Shown here one piece after another: positions 24,498 to 33,017 of a stretch of DNA of 57,532 nucleotides (positions within the stretch are counted from its first letter, which is position 1; the number at the start of each line of letters is the position of its first letter). Below the pieces are notes generated by a model. It was not told the origin of the DNA. It did no database searches and saw only the letters and a list, made by a program, of their open reading frames with translations. The stretch is from an uncultured Pleomorphomonas sp. (GTDB lineage Bacteria; Pseudomonadota; Alphaproteobacteria; Rhizobiales; Pleomorphomonadaceae), in contig CALMMQ010000070.1 in the NCBI GenBank assembly GCA_937868725.1, forward strand, positions 1 to 57,532, in the 5' to 3' direction. A program made the position numbers and the translations under genes.

Positions 24498-25352
24498 ATG
24501 TCTGATGTAACTCTCGCCGCCGGTGTTCGTAATAACCTTCTGGCCCTGCAGTCGACCAGCTCCATGCAGGAAATCGTCCAGGGGCGCCTTGCCACCGGCA
24601 AGAAGGTGAACTCGGCTCTCGATAATCCGAACAGCTACTTCACCGCCGCCGCGCTCAGCGACCGTGCCAGCGACCTGTCGAACCTGCTCGACGACATGGG
24701 TCAGGCCGTGCAGCAGCTCAAGGCCGCCGATGAGGGCATCAAGGCCATCGTCAAGCTCGTCGACGCCGCCAAGGCCAAGGCCACCCAGGCCCTTTCGTCG
24801 TCCTCGTCCACCGATCGCGGCACGTTTGCCTCCGAGTACAACAAGCTGCTCGGCCAGATCCAGGACGTCGCCCAGGACTCGACCTACAAGGGCAAGAACC
24901 TGCTCGGCGGCGACGACCTCAAGGTCATCTTCAACGAGCGCACGCTCAACGACACGACCTGGGGCCAGAACTTCCTGACAATCGAGGGCGTCAACTACAC
25001 CAACGTCTCCGACTCGCTGTCGCTGTCCGACATCACCGCCGACTCCTGGTCGATCGGCACCTCGGGCAACAACAACATCGGCGACGCGCTCGACTCGCTG
25101 AACAACGCCCTGACCTCGCTGCGTACCCAGGCATCGACCTTCGGTACCAACCTGTCGAGCGTGCAGATCCGCCAAGACTACACCAACGCCTTTATCAACA
25201 CCCTGACGACCGGTTCCGACAAGCTGACGCTGGCCGATCAGAACGAAGAAGGCGCCAAGCTGCTCGCCCTCAACACCCGCCAGCAGCTGTCCTCGACGGC
25301 CCTGTCGTTCGCCAGTCAGGCCGACCAGAACGTGCTTCGCCTGCTCGGCTGA
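24498..25352 (+). CDS. Flagellin 2
   Basis: 284 residues from ATG 24498, chosen because CGGGA is 8 bp upstream; an ATG at 24489 overlaps that site. It closely matches flagellin 1 in both terminal domains (ATGKKVNSALDNPNSYFTA, EEGAKLLALNTRQQLS, ending VLRLLG). The central part carries an extra short loop around residues 150-165. It has its own upstream region and a terminator downstream, so it can be expressed separately from flagellin 1. Confidence 0.95.
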   Translation: MSDVTLAAGVRNNLLALQSTSSMQEIVQGRLATGKKVNSALDNPNSYFTAAALSDRASDLSNLLDDMGQAVQQLKAADEGIKAIVKLVDAAKAKATQALSSSSSTDRGTFASEYNKLLGQIQDVAQDSTYKGKNLLGGDDLKVIFNERTLNDTTWGQNFLTIEGVNYTNVSDSLSLSDITADSWSIGTSGNNNIGDALDSLNNALTSLRTQASTFGTNLSSVQIRQDYTNAFINTLTTGSDKLTLADQNEEGAKLLALNTRQQLSSTALSFASQADQNVLRLLG

Positions 25353-25400
25353 GGCAAAACAAGCCATCGTCGCCGGCCGGGGCCGGCGAACGCCAACGCC

Positions 25401-25438
25401 ACGGGGCGAAGTGCAAACAACGCACTTCGTCCCGTTTT
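25401..25438 (+). terminator. Terminator after flagellin 2
   Basis: ACGGGGCGAAGTGC (25401-25414) pairs over 14 bp with GCACTTCGTCCCGT (25422-25435), with one G-T position, around a 7-nt loop, and is followed by TTT. Confidence 0.85.
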
Positions 25439-25442
25439 GCCA

Positions 25443-25458
25443 TGGGCGGCGATTTGCC
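25443..25458 (+). promoter_or_regulatory. Possible -24/-12 promoter before flagellin 3
   Basis: TGGGCGG-CGAT-TTGCC keeps GG-N10-GC and the TTGC half, but departs from CACG in the -24 element. It starts 133 bp before the flagellin 3 ATG. Weaker than the three clear sigma-54 sites in this window. Confidence 0.3.
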
Positions 25459-25575
25459 TTTCCTTCATGGCGATACTCTATATTCTTGCAACATAGGCAG
25501 GTTTTGATTCCGTCGGGGGGCCGTCACCGCAAGGTCAGCCAACCGGCAAGACACGGTTCATGAAGCGGTGAGGCC

Positions 25576-26739
25576 ATGACGACGATCCCACTGACCAAGT
25601 CGACCCGTGATACCGTAACGACGCTGCGCAACGCCATCAGCGAGGGCGACCAGGCAAGCGAGCGGCTCAGCACGGGCAATGCCGTCAACTCGGCGCTCGA
25701 CGATCCCAGCAGTTATTTCATGGCGCAGTCGCTCGACAACCGCGCCGCCGAGCTTGACCGCAGCATCGAACAGCTCGGTCAGGGCATCCAGGTGATCACC
25801 GCCGCCAACGACGGCATCGAGGCCATCGGCAAACTGATGACCCAGGCCACCGCCGTCGCCAAGGAAGCCGCCAGTTCCAAGGATGCCTTCGACCGGGCCG
25901 ATTACGCCAAGTCCTACAACAAGCTGCTCGATCAGATTTCGGGTCTGGCCAACGACAGCGGCTATCACGGCAAGAACCTGCTGCTCGGTGCCGGTCACGA
26001 ACTCAAGCTCTACATCAGCGACAGTTCCGACGAGGCCATCACCGTCCCCTCGACCGACTTCACCAACCTCAAGCAGACGCTCGGCCTCTCCCACCTCGAC
26101 GAAGGCCAGATTGGTGCCAAGCGCATCGCGCTCGGTACGGCCGCCGACGGCATCACCCCCGCCACCAAGCTCGTCGACACCAGCGGCGGCTTCGCCATCG
26201 GCGACCAGATTGCCGTCACCTCCACCGATCCCGTCACTGGCGACGTCACCGAGGTGGCGAGCCTGACGGTCGACGCCAACACCACCGTCGGCACGCTGAC
26301 CTCCAAGCTGACGCAGGCCGACAAGGGTCTGCGCGCCAGCCTCGACGCCAACGGCGGCCTCGTCGTCGAGGCGGCCAGCAACCGCCTGGCCATAGCCGGC
26401 GGCCCGTTCGACGGTTCGACCTTCGGGGCCAGCGAGTCGGCCTGGTACGGTAGCGATGGCACCGCCGGCACGCTCGACGATCTCACCAAGGCAAACGAAG
26501 GCGTGCGCGCCGTGGCGGCCTCGATCGGCTCCAACCTGACCATGCTGCAGAACCGCGCCAGCTTCATGAAGACGTTCTCGAGCACGCTGCAGTCCTCCTC
26601 GTCGGCGCTACTGGCGGCCGACCTCAACGAGGAAGGGGCACGCCTGCTGGCGCTACAAACGCGGCAGCAGCTGGCCACCAGTTCGATGTCCATCACCCGC
26701 TCCGCCGACGACGGCGTGCTGCGGCTCCTCGGCGGCTGA
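25576..26739 (+). CDS. Flagellin 3 (divergent, enlarged)
   Basis: 387 residues. The terminal domains are flagellin-like (LSTGNAVNSALDDPSSYFMA near the N-terminus, LNEEGARLLALQTRQQL and VLRLLGG at the end). The sequence is clearly divergent from flagellins 1 and 2, and it carries about 100 extra central residues (about 175-285) rich in beta strands, Thr and Gly, like a surface-exposed D2 domain. The N-terminal residues before the conserved helix also differ. It may be a minor filament component or a specialised segment. 28 bp before flbT. Confidence 0.88.
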   Translation: MTTIPLTKSTRDTVTTLRNAISEGDQASERLSTGNAVNSALDDPSSYFMAQSLDNRAAELDRSIEQLGQGIQVITAANDGIEAIGKLMTQATAVAKEAASSKDAFDRADYAKSYNKLLDQISGLANDSGYHGKNLLLGAGHELKLYISDSSDEAITVPSTDFTNLKQTLGLSHLDEGQIGAKRIALGTAADGITPATKLVDTSGGFAIGDQIAVTSTDPVTGDVTEVASLTVDANTTVGTLTSKLTQADKGLRASLDANGGLVVEAASNRLAIAGGPFDGSTFGASESAWYGSDGTAGTLDDLTKANEGVRAVAASIGSNLTMLQNRASFMKTFSSTLQSSSSALLAADLNEEGARLLALQTRQQLATSSMSITRSADDGVLRLLGG

Positions 26740-26767
26740 TCCACATTTCACGGGGTCGAAACTCGTC

Positions 26768-27205
26768 ATGGCACTCAAGGTCGAACTCAAGCCCGGCGAA
26801 CGCATCATCGTCGGCGACTCCGTCATCACCAACGACAACCAGCGCACCCGCCTGTTCATCGAGGGCACGGCACCTATCCTGCGCGAGAAGGATATCCTGA
26901 CGGTCGCCACCGCCAACAGCCCGGCGCGCCGCGTCTATCTGGCTGTCCAGCTGATGTACCTTTCCAAGGATTTTAACAAGTTTCAAAACGATTTTTTCAA
27001 GCTTATCAATGAATTGGTTGACGCATCCCCAAGCTGCCTGCCCTACGTGACCAAGATCGGTAACCATATTTTAAGCAATCAGCTCTATAAGGCTTTGAAG
27101 GAAGCCAAGAACCTAATCGAGTACGAACAGAGGCTGATCAGCCATGTACAATCAGGGAGCTCAAGCCTACCTTCGCACTCAGCAGACGACGGCGAGCCCG
27201 CGTGA
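26768..27205 (+). CDS. flbT: Flagellin synthesis regulator FlbT
   Basis: 145 residues, usual family length. It begins LKVELKPGERIIVGDSVI, a family hallmark. In Caulobacter FlbT is a post-transcriptional regulator that binds the flagellin mRNA leader and couples flagellin synthesis to hook completion. The stretch about 26955-27135 uses unusually AT-rich codons (Asn-AAC/AAT, Phe-TTT, Lys-AAG runs) compared with the surrounding genes. Its last 62 bp overlap flaF in another frame. Confidence 0.93.
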   Translation: MALKVELKPGERIIVGDSVITNDNQRTRLFIEGTAPILREKDILTVATANSPARRVYLAVQLMYLSKDFNKFQNDFFKLINELVDASPSCLPYVTKIGNHILSNQLYKALKEAKNLIEYEQRLISHVQSGSSSLPSHSADDGEPA

Positions 27206-27518
27206 GCTTGAGGCTTCCCTCCTGACCAAGGCCGCCGCCAAGCTGCAAAGCGCCCGCGACGACGCCGGCATGGCCCGTCTGCCGCTCGACGAGGCGATCG
27301 GCTACAACAGGCGTCTGTGGACCATCCTGTCGACGTCGGCCACCCGCCCGGAAAACCCGCTGCCGCGCGACGTCAAGGACAACATCGCCCAGCTGGCCGT
27401 CTTCATCTTCACCCACTCGATGAACATCCTGGCCGATCCCCGCCCCGAGAAGATGGCGTCGCTCATCGCCATCAACGCCCACATCGCCGCTGGCCTGCGC
27501 GGCTCGATGGGCGAATGA
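27144..27518 (+). CDS. flaF: Flagellin synthesis regulator FlaF
   Basis: 124 residues, all helical. It matches FlaF, the partner of FlbT that is needed for flagellin secretion and synthesis in Alphaproteobacteria. It starts at an ATG inside flbT with GAGG 10 bp upstream. The 62-bp overlap suggests coupled translation at a fixed ratio. A 226-bp gene-free stretch follows before the convergent flgL. Confidence 0.92.
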   Translation: MYNQGAQAYLRTQQTTASPRELEASLLTKAAAKLQSARDDAGMARLPLDEAIGYNRRLWTILSTSATRPENPLPRDVKDNIAQLAVFIFTHSMNILADPRPEKMASLIAINAHIAAGLRGSMGE

Positions 27519-27744
27519 GCCCCGGGGCTGCGCCCCCCTCGTCTGATCCGATCCCGATTTCGGCCCCTCGGCCCCGCCTCGTCGCCGACCACCGCGCCGG
27601 ACTGATCGGCGCCCCCCCTTCTAGACATGACGATACCGGCCACCGCCACATCGGCGTGGCGCGACCGGTCGCGTTCGTCCTGCCGACAGTCGTGATCGGT
27701 TGGCCGAACCAGCCGGGCCGGGCTGGCGGGCGCCTTTCCTGCCG

Positions 27745-29307
27745 CTACATGTAGTTGACCAGCGACAGACCCCAGAGAATGCTGGCCGTCTGGTAGCTCG
27801 CCTGCATGCGGTTCTGCAGCGTCATGATCTGCGCCGCGATGTCTTCCTTGTTGACGCCCTCGACGCCGTCCAGCAGCTCCTGGATGGTGTTCTTGTCGGC
27901 ATCGTGCTGGGTGGCGGTGTCGGTGGCCACCTTGCCGACGACGGCGATCTCCGAGTGGATGTCGGACGGCCCCTGCGAGCCCTTATCGAAGGCCAGCGTG
28001 TCGCGCACACGCTCGGCCATGGCCGAATAGCGCCCCTCGTCGGTGCTCACCGAACCGTCGAACGTCTCGACCGACATGACGCCCAGCGCCTGCATCATCT
28101 TGGCGTAGCCGGCCTCGTTGGCCCGCACGCCATAGCCCAGCGTCACCGAGGAATCGATGCGCGCCGTGATGTCGTTGCGCGGCAGCGTCGAGCTGTCGGA
28201 ACTGTCGATGGCGGCGTTGTAGCCCTGATACCATTGCACCGTGGTGTCGTTGGTATCGTAGGTCAGCGCCGTCGCCGTGGCGAGATCGCCGCCGGTGGCC
28301 GCCGTGTCGACGCGCGCCGCGTGGCCATCGCCGTAGGTGTTGAAGAATGTCTCCGACGCCCGCATGGCCGAGGCGGACTGGAACTCCGACTTGGTCTTGG
28401 TGACCACGGCGCTCTGCAGCGCCGCCGCGAAATTGCTGCCGGTCTCATCGCCGTTGGCGCCGATGGTGAACGAACCGGTGGCGGCCGGCGACGTCTTGGT
28501 GGCCGTCAGCGTGATGCTGGTCTGGGTGCCATCGGGATTGACCAGCGCCAGCGTCACCGCGTCGCCCTCGGCGACATTGTCGCCAAACGTCGCCGATGCC
28601 GTGTCGGTGTAGTCGGTGCCCCCCGCCGTGACCGTCGTCGTGCCGGTGGTGATAGCCGACGTCGACGAGGTGGCGGTGATGCCGGCGATCTTGTAGCCGA
28701 ACTCGTCCGGCAGCGCCGTTTCGCGGCCGATGGTGGTGGTGCCGCCGCCGGCGATGGTCAGGCGTCCGAGCTTGTCGCTGCCCGTGCCGGTGCCGAGATC
28801 GGCCGTCAGGCGTTCGGCGATCACCTGCCTCAGCCCCGCCTTGGTGCCGGTGCCGTTGAGGATCTCGTCCACCGACATCACCGGCTTGGTGTCCGTCGAC
28901 TTGCCCGACATCAGATAGCGGCCGTCCGACTGCGAGTTGAGCAGCCCCACCACCTCGTCGAGAGCGATGGCCGAGCTCTTCTGGGCATCCGTCTTGCCGT
29001 CGAGGCGCACGGTGTAGCTGTTGGGGTCGATGGCCTTGCGTACGTCGGTCGGCACGGTGTCGAGCCGGTTCATCGCCGTGTCGAGCAGCTTGACGCGCAG
29101 GTTCACCTGCTTGGTGGCGTCGGTGTAGGCCTCGAGCGAGCTGATGCGGGTGTGGAAGCTCACGGACTGGCTGCGGGCGGTGCCGAGGCCGCCGAAGGTA
29201 TCCGACTTTTCGCCGGTGCTGAGCTGGCGCTGCAAGCCTTCGAGCGTCGACCGCATGTCGGTGAAGCTTGCGACCATGGCATTGCGGGTGACAGAACTGA
29301 TCGTCAT
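27745..29307 (-). CDS. flgL: Hook-filament junction protein FlgL (enlarged)
   Basis: 520 residues from the ATG at 29307. The N-terminus (SSVTRNAMVASFTDMRSTLE) and the helical C-terminus ending LSLVNYM are FlgL/flagellin-type D0-D1 helices. The family is usually 300-350 residues in Rhizobiales; the extra length is a central Thr/Ala/Gly-rich beta region (about 210-330). It joins hook to filament with FlgK. Last gene of flgE-flgK-flgL; 31 bp separate it from flgK. Confidence 0.88.
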   Translation of the reverse strand: MTISSVTRNAMVASFTDMRSTLEGLQRQLSTGEKSDTFGGLGTARSQSVSFHTRISSLEAYTDATKQVNLRVKLLDTAMNRLDTVPTDVRKAIDPNSYTVRLDGKTDAQKSSAIALDEVVGLLNSQSDGRYLMSGKSTDTKPVMSVDEILNGTGTKAGLRQVIAERLTADLGTGTGSDKLGRLTIAGGGTTTIGRETALPDEFGYKIAGITATSSTSAITTGTTTVTAGGTDYTDTASATFGDNVAEGDAVTLALVNPDGTQTSITLTATKTSPAATGSFTIGANGDETGSNFAAALQSAVVTKTKSEFQSASAMRASETFFNTYGDGHAARVDTAATGGDLATATALTYDTNDTTVQWYQGYNAAIDSSDSSTLPRNDITARIDSSVTLGYGVRANEAGYAKMMQALGVMSVETFDGSVSTDEGRYSAMAERVRDTLAFDKGSQGPSDIHSEIAVVGKVATDTATQHDADKNTIQELLDGVEGVNKEDIAAQIMTLQNRMQASYQTASILWGLSLVNYM

Positions 29308-29338
29308 GGCCTGACCTTCGGCTGGCGCTCGCCGTCCC

Positions 29339-31252
29339 TCAGCGGAGCGCATCCATCAACGTGTCGAGCATTTCCTTGGCAACCGTCATCACGCGGGCAT
29401 TGGCCGAGTACGCCGTCTGCAGCTGGATGAGGTTGGAGAGTTCGGAGTCGAGATCGACCTTGCGACTGTCGTCGTAACGGCTCTGGAGGTTGGACGTCAC
29501 CACCTCCTGGCCGTCGGCCTGCTGCTGCGCCAGCTCGGAATTGGCGCCTTGCGTCGACACCACCTGATTGAGGTAGGTCTCGACCGAACCGTGGTAGGGC
29601 GCCGACGACGAACCAATGCCGGTGTCGGCGGAATAGTAGAACGTCCGCCCCGACAGGTTGTCGAGAATGGCCTGCGGCCGCGAGCCGTCGCCGGACGGGG
29701 TATTGCTGGCATAATCGACCATGTAGGCCGGATCGCCCATCACATCCGGGTTGACGGTGATGCGGCTCGCCAGTCCCCGGACGCTGTCGGAGCCGTCGAC
29801 CAGGCCGGAGTAGCTCTTGCCGCTGCCGCCGTCGATGAACAGCGGCAGCGCCGTATCCCCCCATTGCAGACCGCCCGAATTGACCGAGCCGCTCATCCCT
29901 TGCAGCGTCTCGCTGCCGTCGTCGAACACGCTCAGCATCTGATGGTCGACATCGTCGCTGGTATCGCTGGACGTCCCCTTGTCGTCGGTTACCGTCGACA
30001 CCGCGACGTTGTAGCCGGGCAGGTGACTCTCGATCTGGCTGGCGATGGCGGCAACACCACCGGCGATGTCGATAGCGTAGGTCGGGTTGCTCGGATCGGT
30101 GGAGAGACTGCCGGTCGGCGGCGACGCCGAACTGGCGAGCTTGCTGCTGTCGTAGGCCACGAACGACATGGTGTGGTCGCCCGATGCATCCCTGTAGGCA
30201 ACGCTGAGCGTGTTGCCCTCGCCGAGATTGGTCACGTCGACCTTGTAACCGGTACCGCTGGTATCGTCGAAATAGGTGCCCTTGGCGTTGTTGGTGCCGC
30301 TGGCCATCGACAACGTCGCCGCCATGGCGTCGAGCTGCGACTGCGCCTTGACCAGCGTATCGTCGCGCAGTTCCTTGTAGGCGGCGATCGAACCCGAGCG
30401 GATCGAACCGGTGGCAAACAGGTCGGTACCCCGCCCCGGCCCGTTGACCACGGTGATGGTGCCGAGCGTGCTCTCGTCGGGATTGACCGAATAGGCCGAC
30501 TGGGCGTTGACGACGCCCTGTTCGTTGAACGCCAATTTAACCGGGCTATCGTCGTAGAGCAGCGTGCCGTTGGTGGTGGAAATGGCGATGGCGCCGAACG
30601 GCTGGTTCTGGACGCGGATGTCCATGTAGCCCGACAGCTCGTCGATCGCCGCGTCGCGCTTGTCCTCGACCGCCGCCGTGCTCTCGCCCCTGGTGCCCAT
30701 GTCAACGACCTGCTTGTCGAGGTCGGAGATCGACGTCAACAGCGAGTTCACCTTGTCGACGGCGTTGGAAATGTTGGTCTCCGCGCTCTGGCGCAGCGTC
30801 TGGATGTTCTCCGACAGCGAACCGAGACGCGTGGCCAGCGAGCGCGCCGACGACACCGCCGCCGTGCGATTGGCAACGCTGTCCGGCGAGGTGGACAACG
30901 TCTGCAGCGAACCGGTGAACTTGGAGTAGAGCGAGACCAGCGAGCTCGCGTCGTTCGGCCCGCCGAAGTAGGAATCCACCGATGACACGGTTTCGAGGCG
31001 CGTCTTGGCATAGGCCGAGCTGGCGTTGGCCGACCGCCACTGCTTCTGCACCATCGTGTTGATTTCGCGCGTCACCTCCTCGGAGCGGACGCCGGCGACC
31101 TTGTTGCCGGCGATCTGCGTCGAGGCGGTCGCCACCTTGCGGCTGTAGCCGGGCGTTTCGGCGTTGGCGATGTTGCCCGCCGTGACGCCGAGCTGCGTCT
31201 GCGTCGTCTTGAGACCGCTGAGGGCCAGATGGAGGGCGGTGCCGACTGCCAT
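29339..31252 (-). CDS. flgK: Hook-associated protein 1 FlgK
   Basis: 637 residues from the ATG at 31252, which puts the conserved helix LALSGLKTTQTQLGVTAGNIANAETPGYSR-type signature (NIANAETPGYSRK) near residue 30. A long central Ser/Thr/Asp-rich domain (about 270-520) is followed by the C-terminal helix ending MLDTLMDALR. FlgK caps the hook and starts the junction zone. Transcribed with flgE (173 bp upstream) and flgL. Confidence 0.94.
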   Translation of the reverse strand: MAVGTALHLALSGLKTTQTQLGVTAGNIANAETPGYSRKVATASTQIAGNKVAGVRSEEVTREINTMVQKQWRSANASSAYAKTRLETVSSVDSYFGGPNDASSLVSLYSKFTGSLQTLSTSPDSVANRTAAVSSARSLATRLGSLSENIQTLRQSAETNISNAVDKVNSLLTSISDLDKQVVDMGTRGESTAAVEDKRDAAIDELSGYMDIRVQNQPFGAIAISTTNGTLLYDDSPVKLAFNEQGVVNAQSAYSVNPDESTLGTITVVNGPGRGTDLFATGSIRSGSIAAYKELRDDTLVKAQSQLDAMAATLSMASGTNNAKGTYFDDTSGTGYKVDVTNLGEGNTLSVAYRDASGDHTMSFVAYDSSKLASSASPPTGSLSTDPSNPTYAIDIAGGVAAIASQIESHLPGYNVAVSTVTDDKGTSSDTSDDVDHQMLSVFDDGSETLQGMSGSVNSGGLQWGDTALPLFIDGGSGKSYSGLVDGSDSVRGLASRITVNPDVMGDPAYMVDYASNTPSGDGSRPQAILDNLSGRTFYYSADTGIGSSSAPYHGSVETYLNQVVSTQGANSELAQQQADGQEVVTSNLQSRYDDSRKVDLDSELSNLIQLQTAYSANARVMTVAKEMLDTLMDALR

Positions 31253-31425
31253 GGAACGCCTTGCTGGACCCGCGGGTCCCTTGTCTCTCCCCGACTGCCG
31301 GAGCACTGGCTCCGCCTTGGCGAAAGGCGCCGTCGGGGCTGATCCCCCGGCAGCGCCGCCGCGGCGCCAAGGCGCCGACCGGTCGAACCGGGCGCGGCGG
31401 AACGCCTCACCCCGGCCAGTCGGCC

Positions 31426-32808
31426 TTACCGGATGATGTTGAGGATATCGGACATCATGCTATCGGAGGTGGTGATCACCTTGGAGTTGGCCGAGAACGC
31501 CTGCTGCGTCACGATCATCTTGGTGAACTCTTCGGAGATGTCGACGTTCGAGGCTTCGAGCGCCGAGCTGGCGATCTTGCCGGCCTGATAGGGATCGGCC
31601 GGGCCGGAAGCCACCGTCTGTGTGTAGGCGCCGCCATCGACGGCCTGCAGGTAGTCGGAGCCGGGGAAGGTCACCAGCGGGATCTGCCACTCGTTGGTCA
31701 CCTGTCCGTTGGAGTACTTGTAGGAGACGATGCCGCTGTCGCTGATCGACATGCTCTGGTAGTCGCCCTTGGGGTAGCCGTCCTGGCTCAGCTTGTTGAT
31801 GGTCGTCGTGCCGTCGGTATCGGCGTACTGCGTCGCCGACAGATTGATGTCGAAGGCACTGAGCGTCACGTCGTTGATCTTGGTGCCGGCGGCGAACGAC
31901 AGCGTCGGCGTGCCCGACGTCAGCTTGCCGCTCGAGTCGAACGAGAACGTGTTGGGCGGCGTCGCCGAGGTCTCGCCCGACGGAATCATCGTCCAGTTGG
32001 CGCCGTTGACGCTGTCACCGGTGGCCGCCGTCGAGTTCTGATAGAACAGACCCCACTGGTTGTCGCCGAACTTGGCCCAGCGCAGCTGCACGTTGGCCGC
32101 CGTGCCCTGGGCATCGTAGCAGACGGTCGAGCCGCCCGAGATCGAGTTGGCGATGAACTCGGACAGCTGCGTCGGCGTCACGAAGCCGGTGCTCAGGATG
32201 TCCGAAGCGTACTGGCGGCCGCCGCTGGTGCTGTCGTTGGCGTAGATGTCGGAGTTGTCGACGTTGGGATTGGCCGTAGCGTAGCTGGTCGCTGGCGTCG
32301 TCGGCAGGTTGACGTTGTAGGTAACGTCCTCGGTCGGCTCGGCACTGATGGTGCTGTCGTTGATCTTCATCATCTGCAGCACCGACGACGTGTTGCCGTC
32401 CGAGTCGATGGCATAGCCCTTGAGGTAGTAGTTGGAACCGTTGACGAGATAGCCGTTGCGATCGAGGGCGAAGTCGCCGCGACGGGTGTAGAGCGTCGAG
32501 TCGGCATTGTCGGCGCTGCTGGCCACCTGGAAGAAGCCGTCGCCGCTGATCGCCATGTGCGTCTCAACGTCGCTGGTTTCGGCATCCTGATTGAGGCTCA
32601 CGGTCTGACGTGACCGGGCGATGACGCTGCCGGAGGTGTTGCGCGCCACATTCGACGAACTCGACTGCACCAGATCGGAGAAACTGGTGTCGGTGCGCTT
32701 GTAAGCGGTGGTTTGCGAGTTGGCGATGTTGCCGGAGATGTTCTCAAGCGCAAAGGACTGCGCCGCGATACCCGCAACAGCGTTGTTCATTGCCGACAGA
32801 ATGCCCAT
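31426..32808 (-). CDS. flgE: Flagellar hook protein FlgE
   Basis: 460 residues from the ATG at 32808 with AGGGGACG before it. The signature NISGNIANSQTTAYKR (about 24-39) is at the N-terminus, and the C-terminal helix ends MSDILNIIR. The central domain is Thr/Ser/Asp-rich, as usual for hook proteins. FlgE builds the universal joint between rod and filament. First gene of an operon with flgK and flgL, with a consensus sigma-54 promoter 63-78 bp upstream of the start. Confidence 0.95.
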   Translation of the reverse strand: MGILSAMNNAVAGIAAQSFALENISGNIANSQTTAYKRTDTSFSDLVQSSSSNVARNTSGSVIARSRQTVSLNQDAETSDVETHMAISGDGFFQVASSADNADSTLYTRRGDFALDRNGYLVNGSNYYLKGYAIDSDGNTSSVLQMMKINDSTISAEPTEDVTYNVNLPTTPATSYATANPNVDNSDIYANDSTSGGRQYASDILSTGFVTPTQLSEFIANSISGGSTVCYDAQGTAANVQLRWAKFGDNQWGLFYQNSTAATGDSVNGANWTMIPSGETSATPPNTFSFDSSGKLTSGTPTLSFAAGTKINDVTLSAFDINLSATQYADTDGTTTINKLSQDGYPKGDYQSMSISDSGIVSYKYSNGQVTNEWQIPLVTFPGSDYLQAVDGGAYTQTVASGPADPYQAGKIASSALEASNVDISEEFTKMIVTQQAFSANSKVITTSDSMMSDILNIIR

Positions 32809-32870
32809 GGAACGTCCCCTTGGTGTTCTCAATCCAACGGCCGGCGACGCGGCCTCTCGAGAAACCTATG

Positions 32871-32886
32871 CGCAACGGGCGTGCCA
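32871..32886 (-). promoter_or_regulatory. Sigma-54 (-24/-12) promoter of flgE operon
   Basis: On the minus strand TGGCACG-CCCG-TTGCG is a consensus -24/-12 site with GG-N10-GC. The predicted start near 32859 gives a leader of about 50 nt. Confidence 0.85.
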
Positions 32887-32961
32887 ACAGGGAAATATGG
32901 CAATACACAATGGAAACAATGCGTTACACAATTGCCAATTCTTGACGAATTGTTAAGTCGA

Positions 32962-33011
32962 CGGCAACGCCAGCGGCGATCGGCAAATTGTTCCCGGCAA
33001 ATGTCGGCAGG
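32962..33011. promoter_or_regulatory. Cluster of CGGCAA half-sites upstream of flgE promoter
   Basis: CGGCA(A) occurs at 32962, 32981, 32995 and 33005, about 75-125 bp upstream of the flgE promoter. It is the half-site of the inverted elements near flgF and flgI, but here the copies are direct, not inverted. Possible FlbD-type enhancer. Confidence 0.35.
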
Positions 33012-33017
33012 CGGGCA

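Noticed and set aside
27644-27660. Hairpin CGCCAC/GTGGCG between flaF and flgL as a terminator
   Set aside because: Six-base stem without a T-run on either strand; not convincing as a terminator.
27700-30985. Long plus-strand frames opposite flgL and flgK
   Set aside because: His/Arg/Gly-rich shadows of well-recognised minus-strand flagellar genes.
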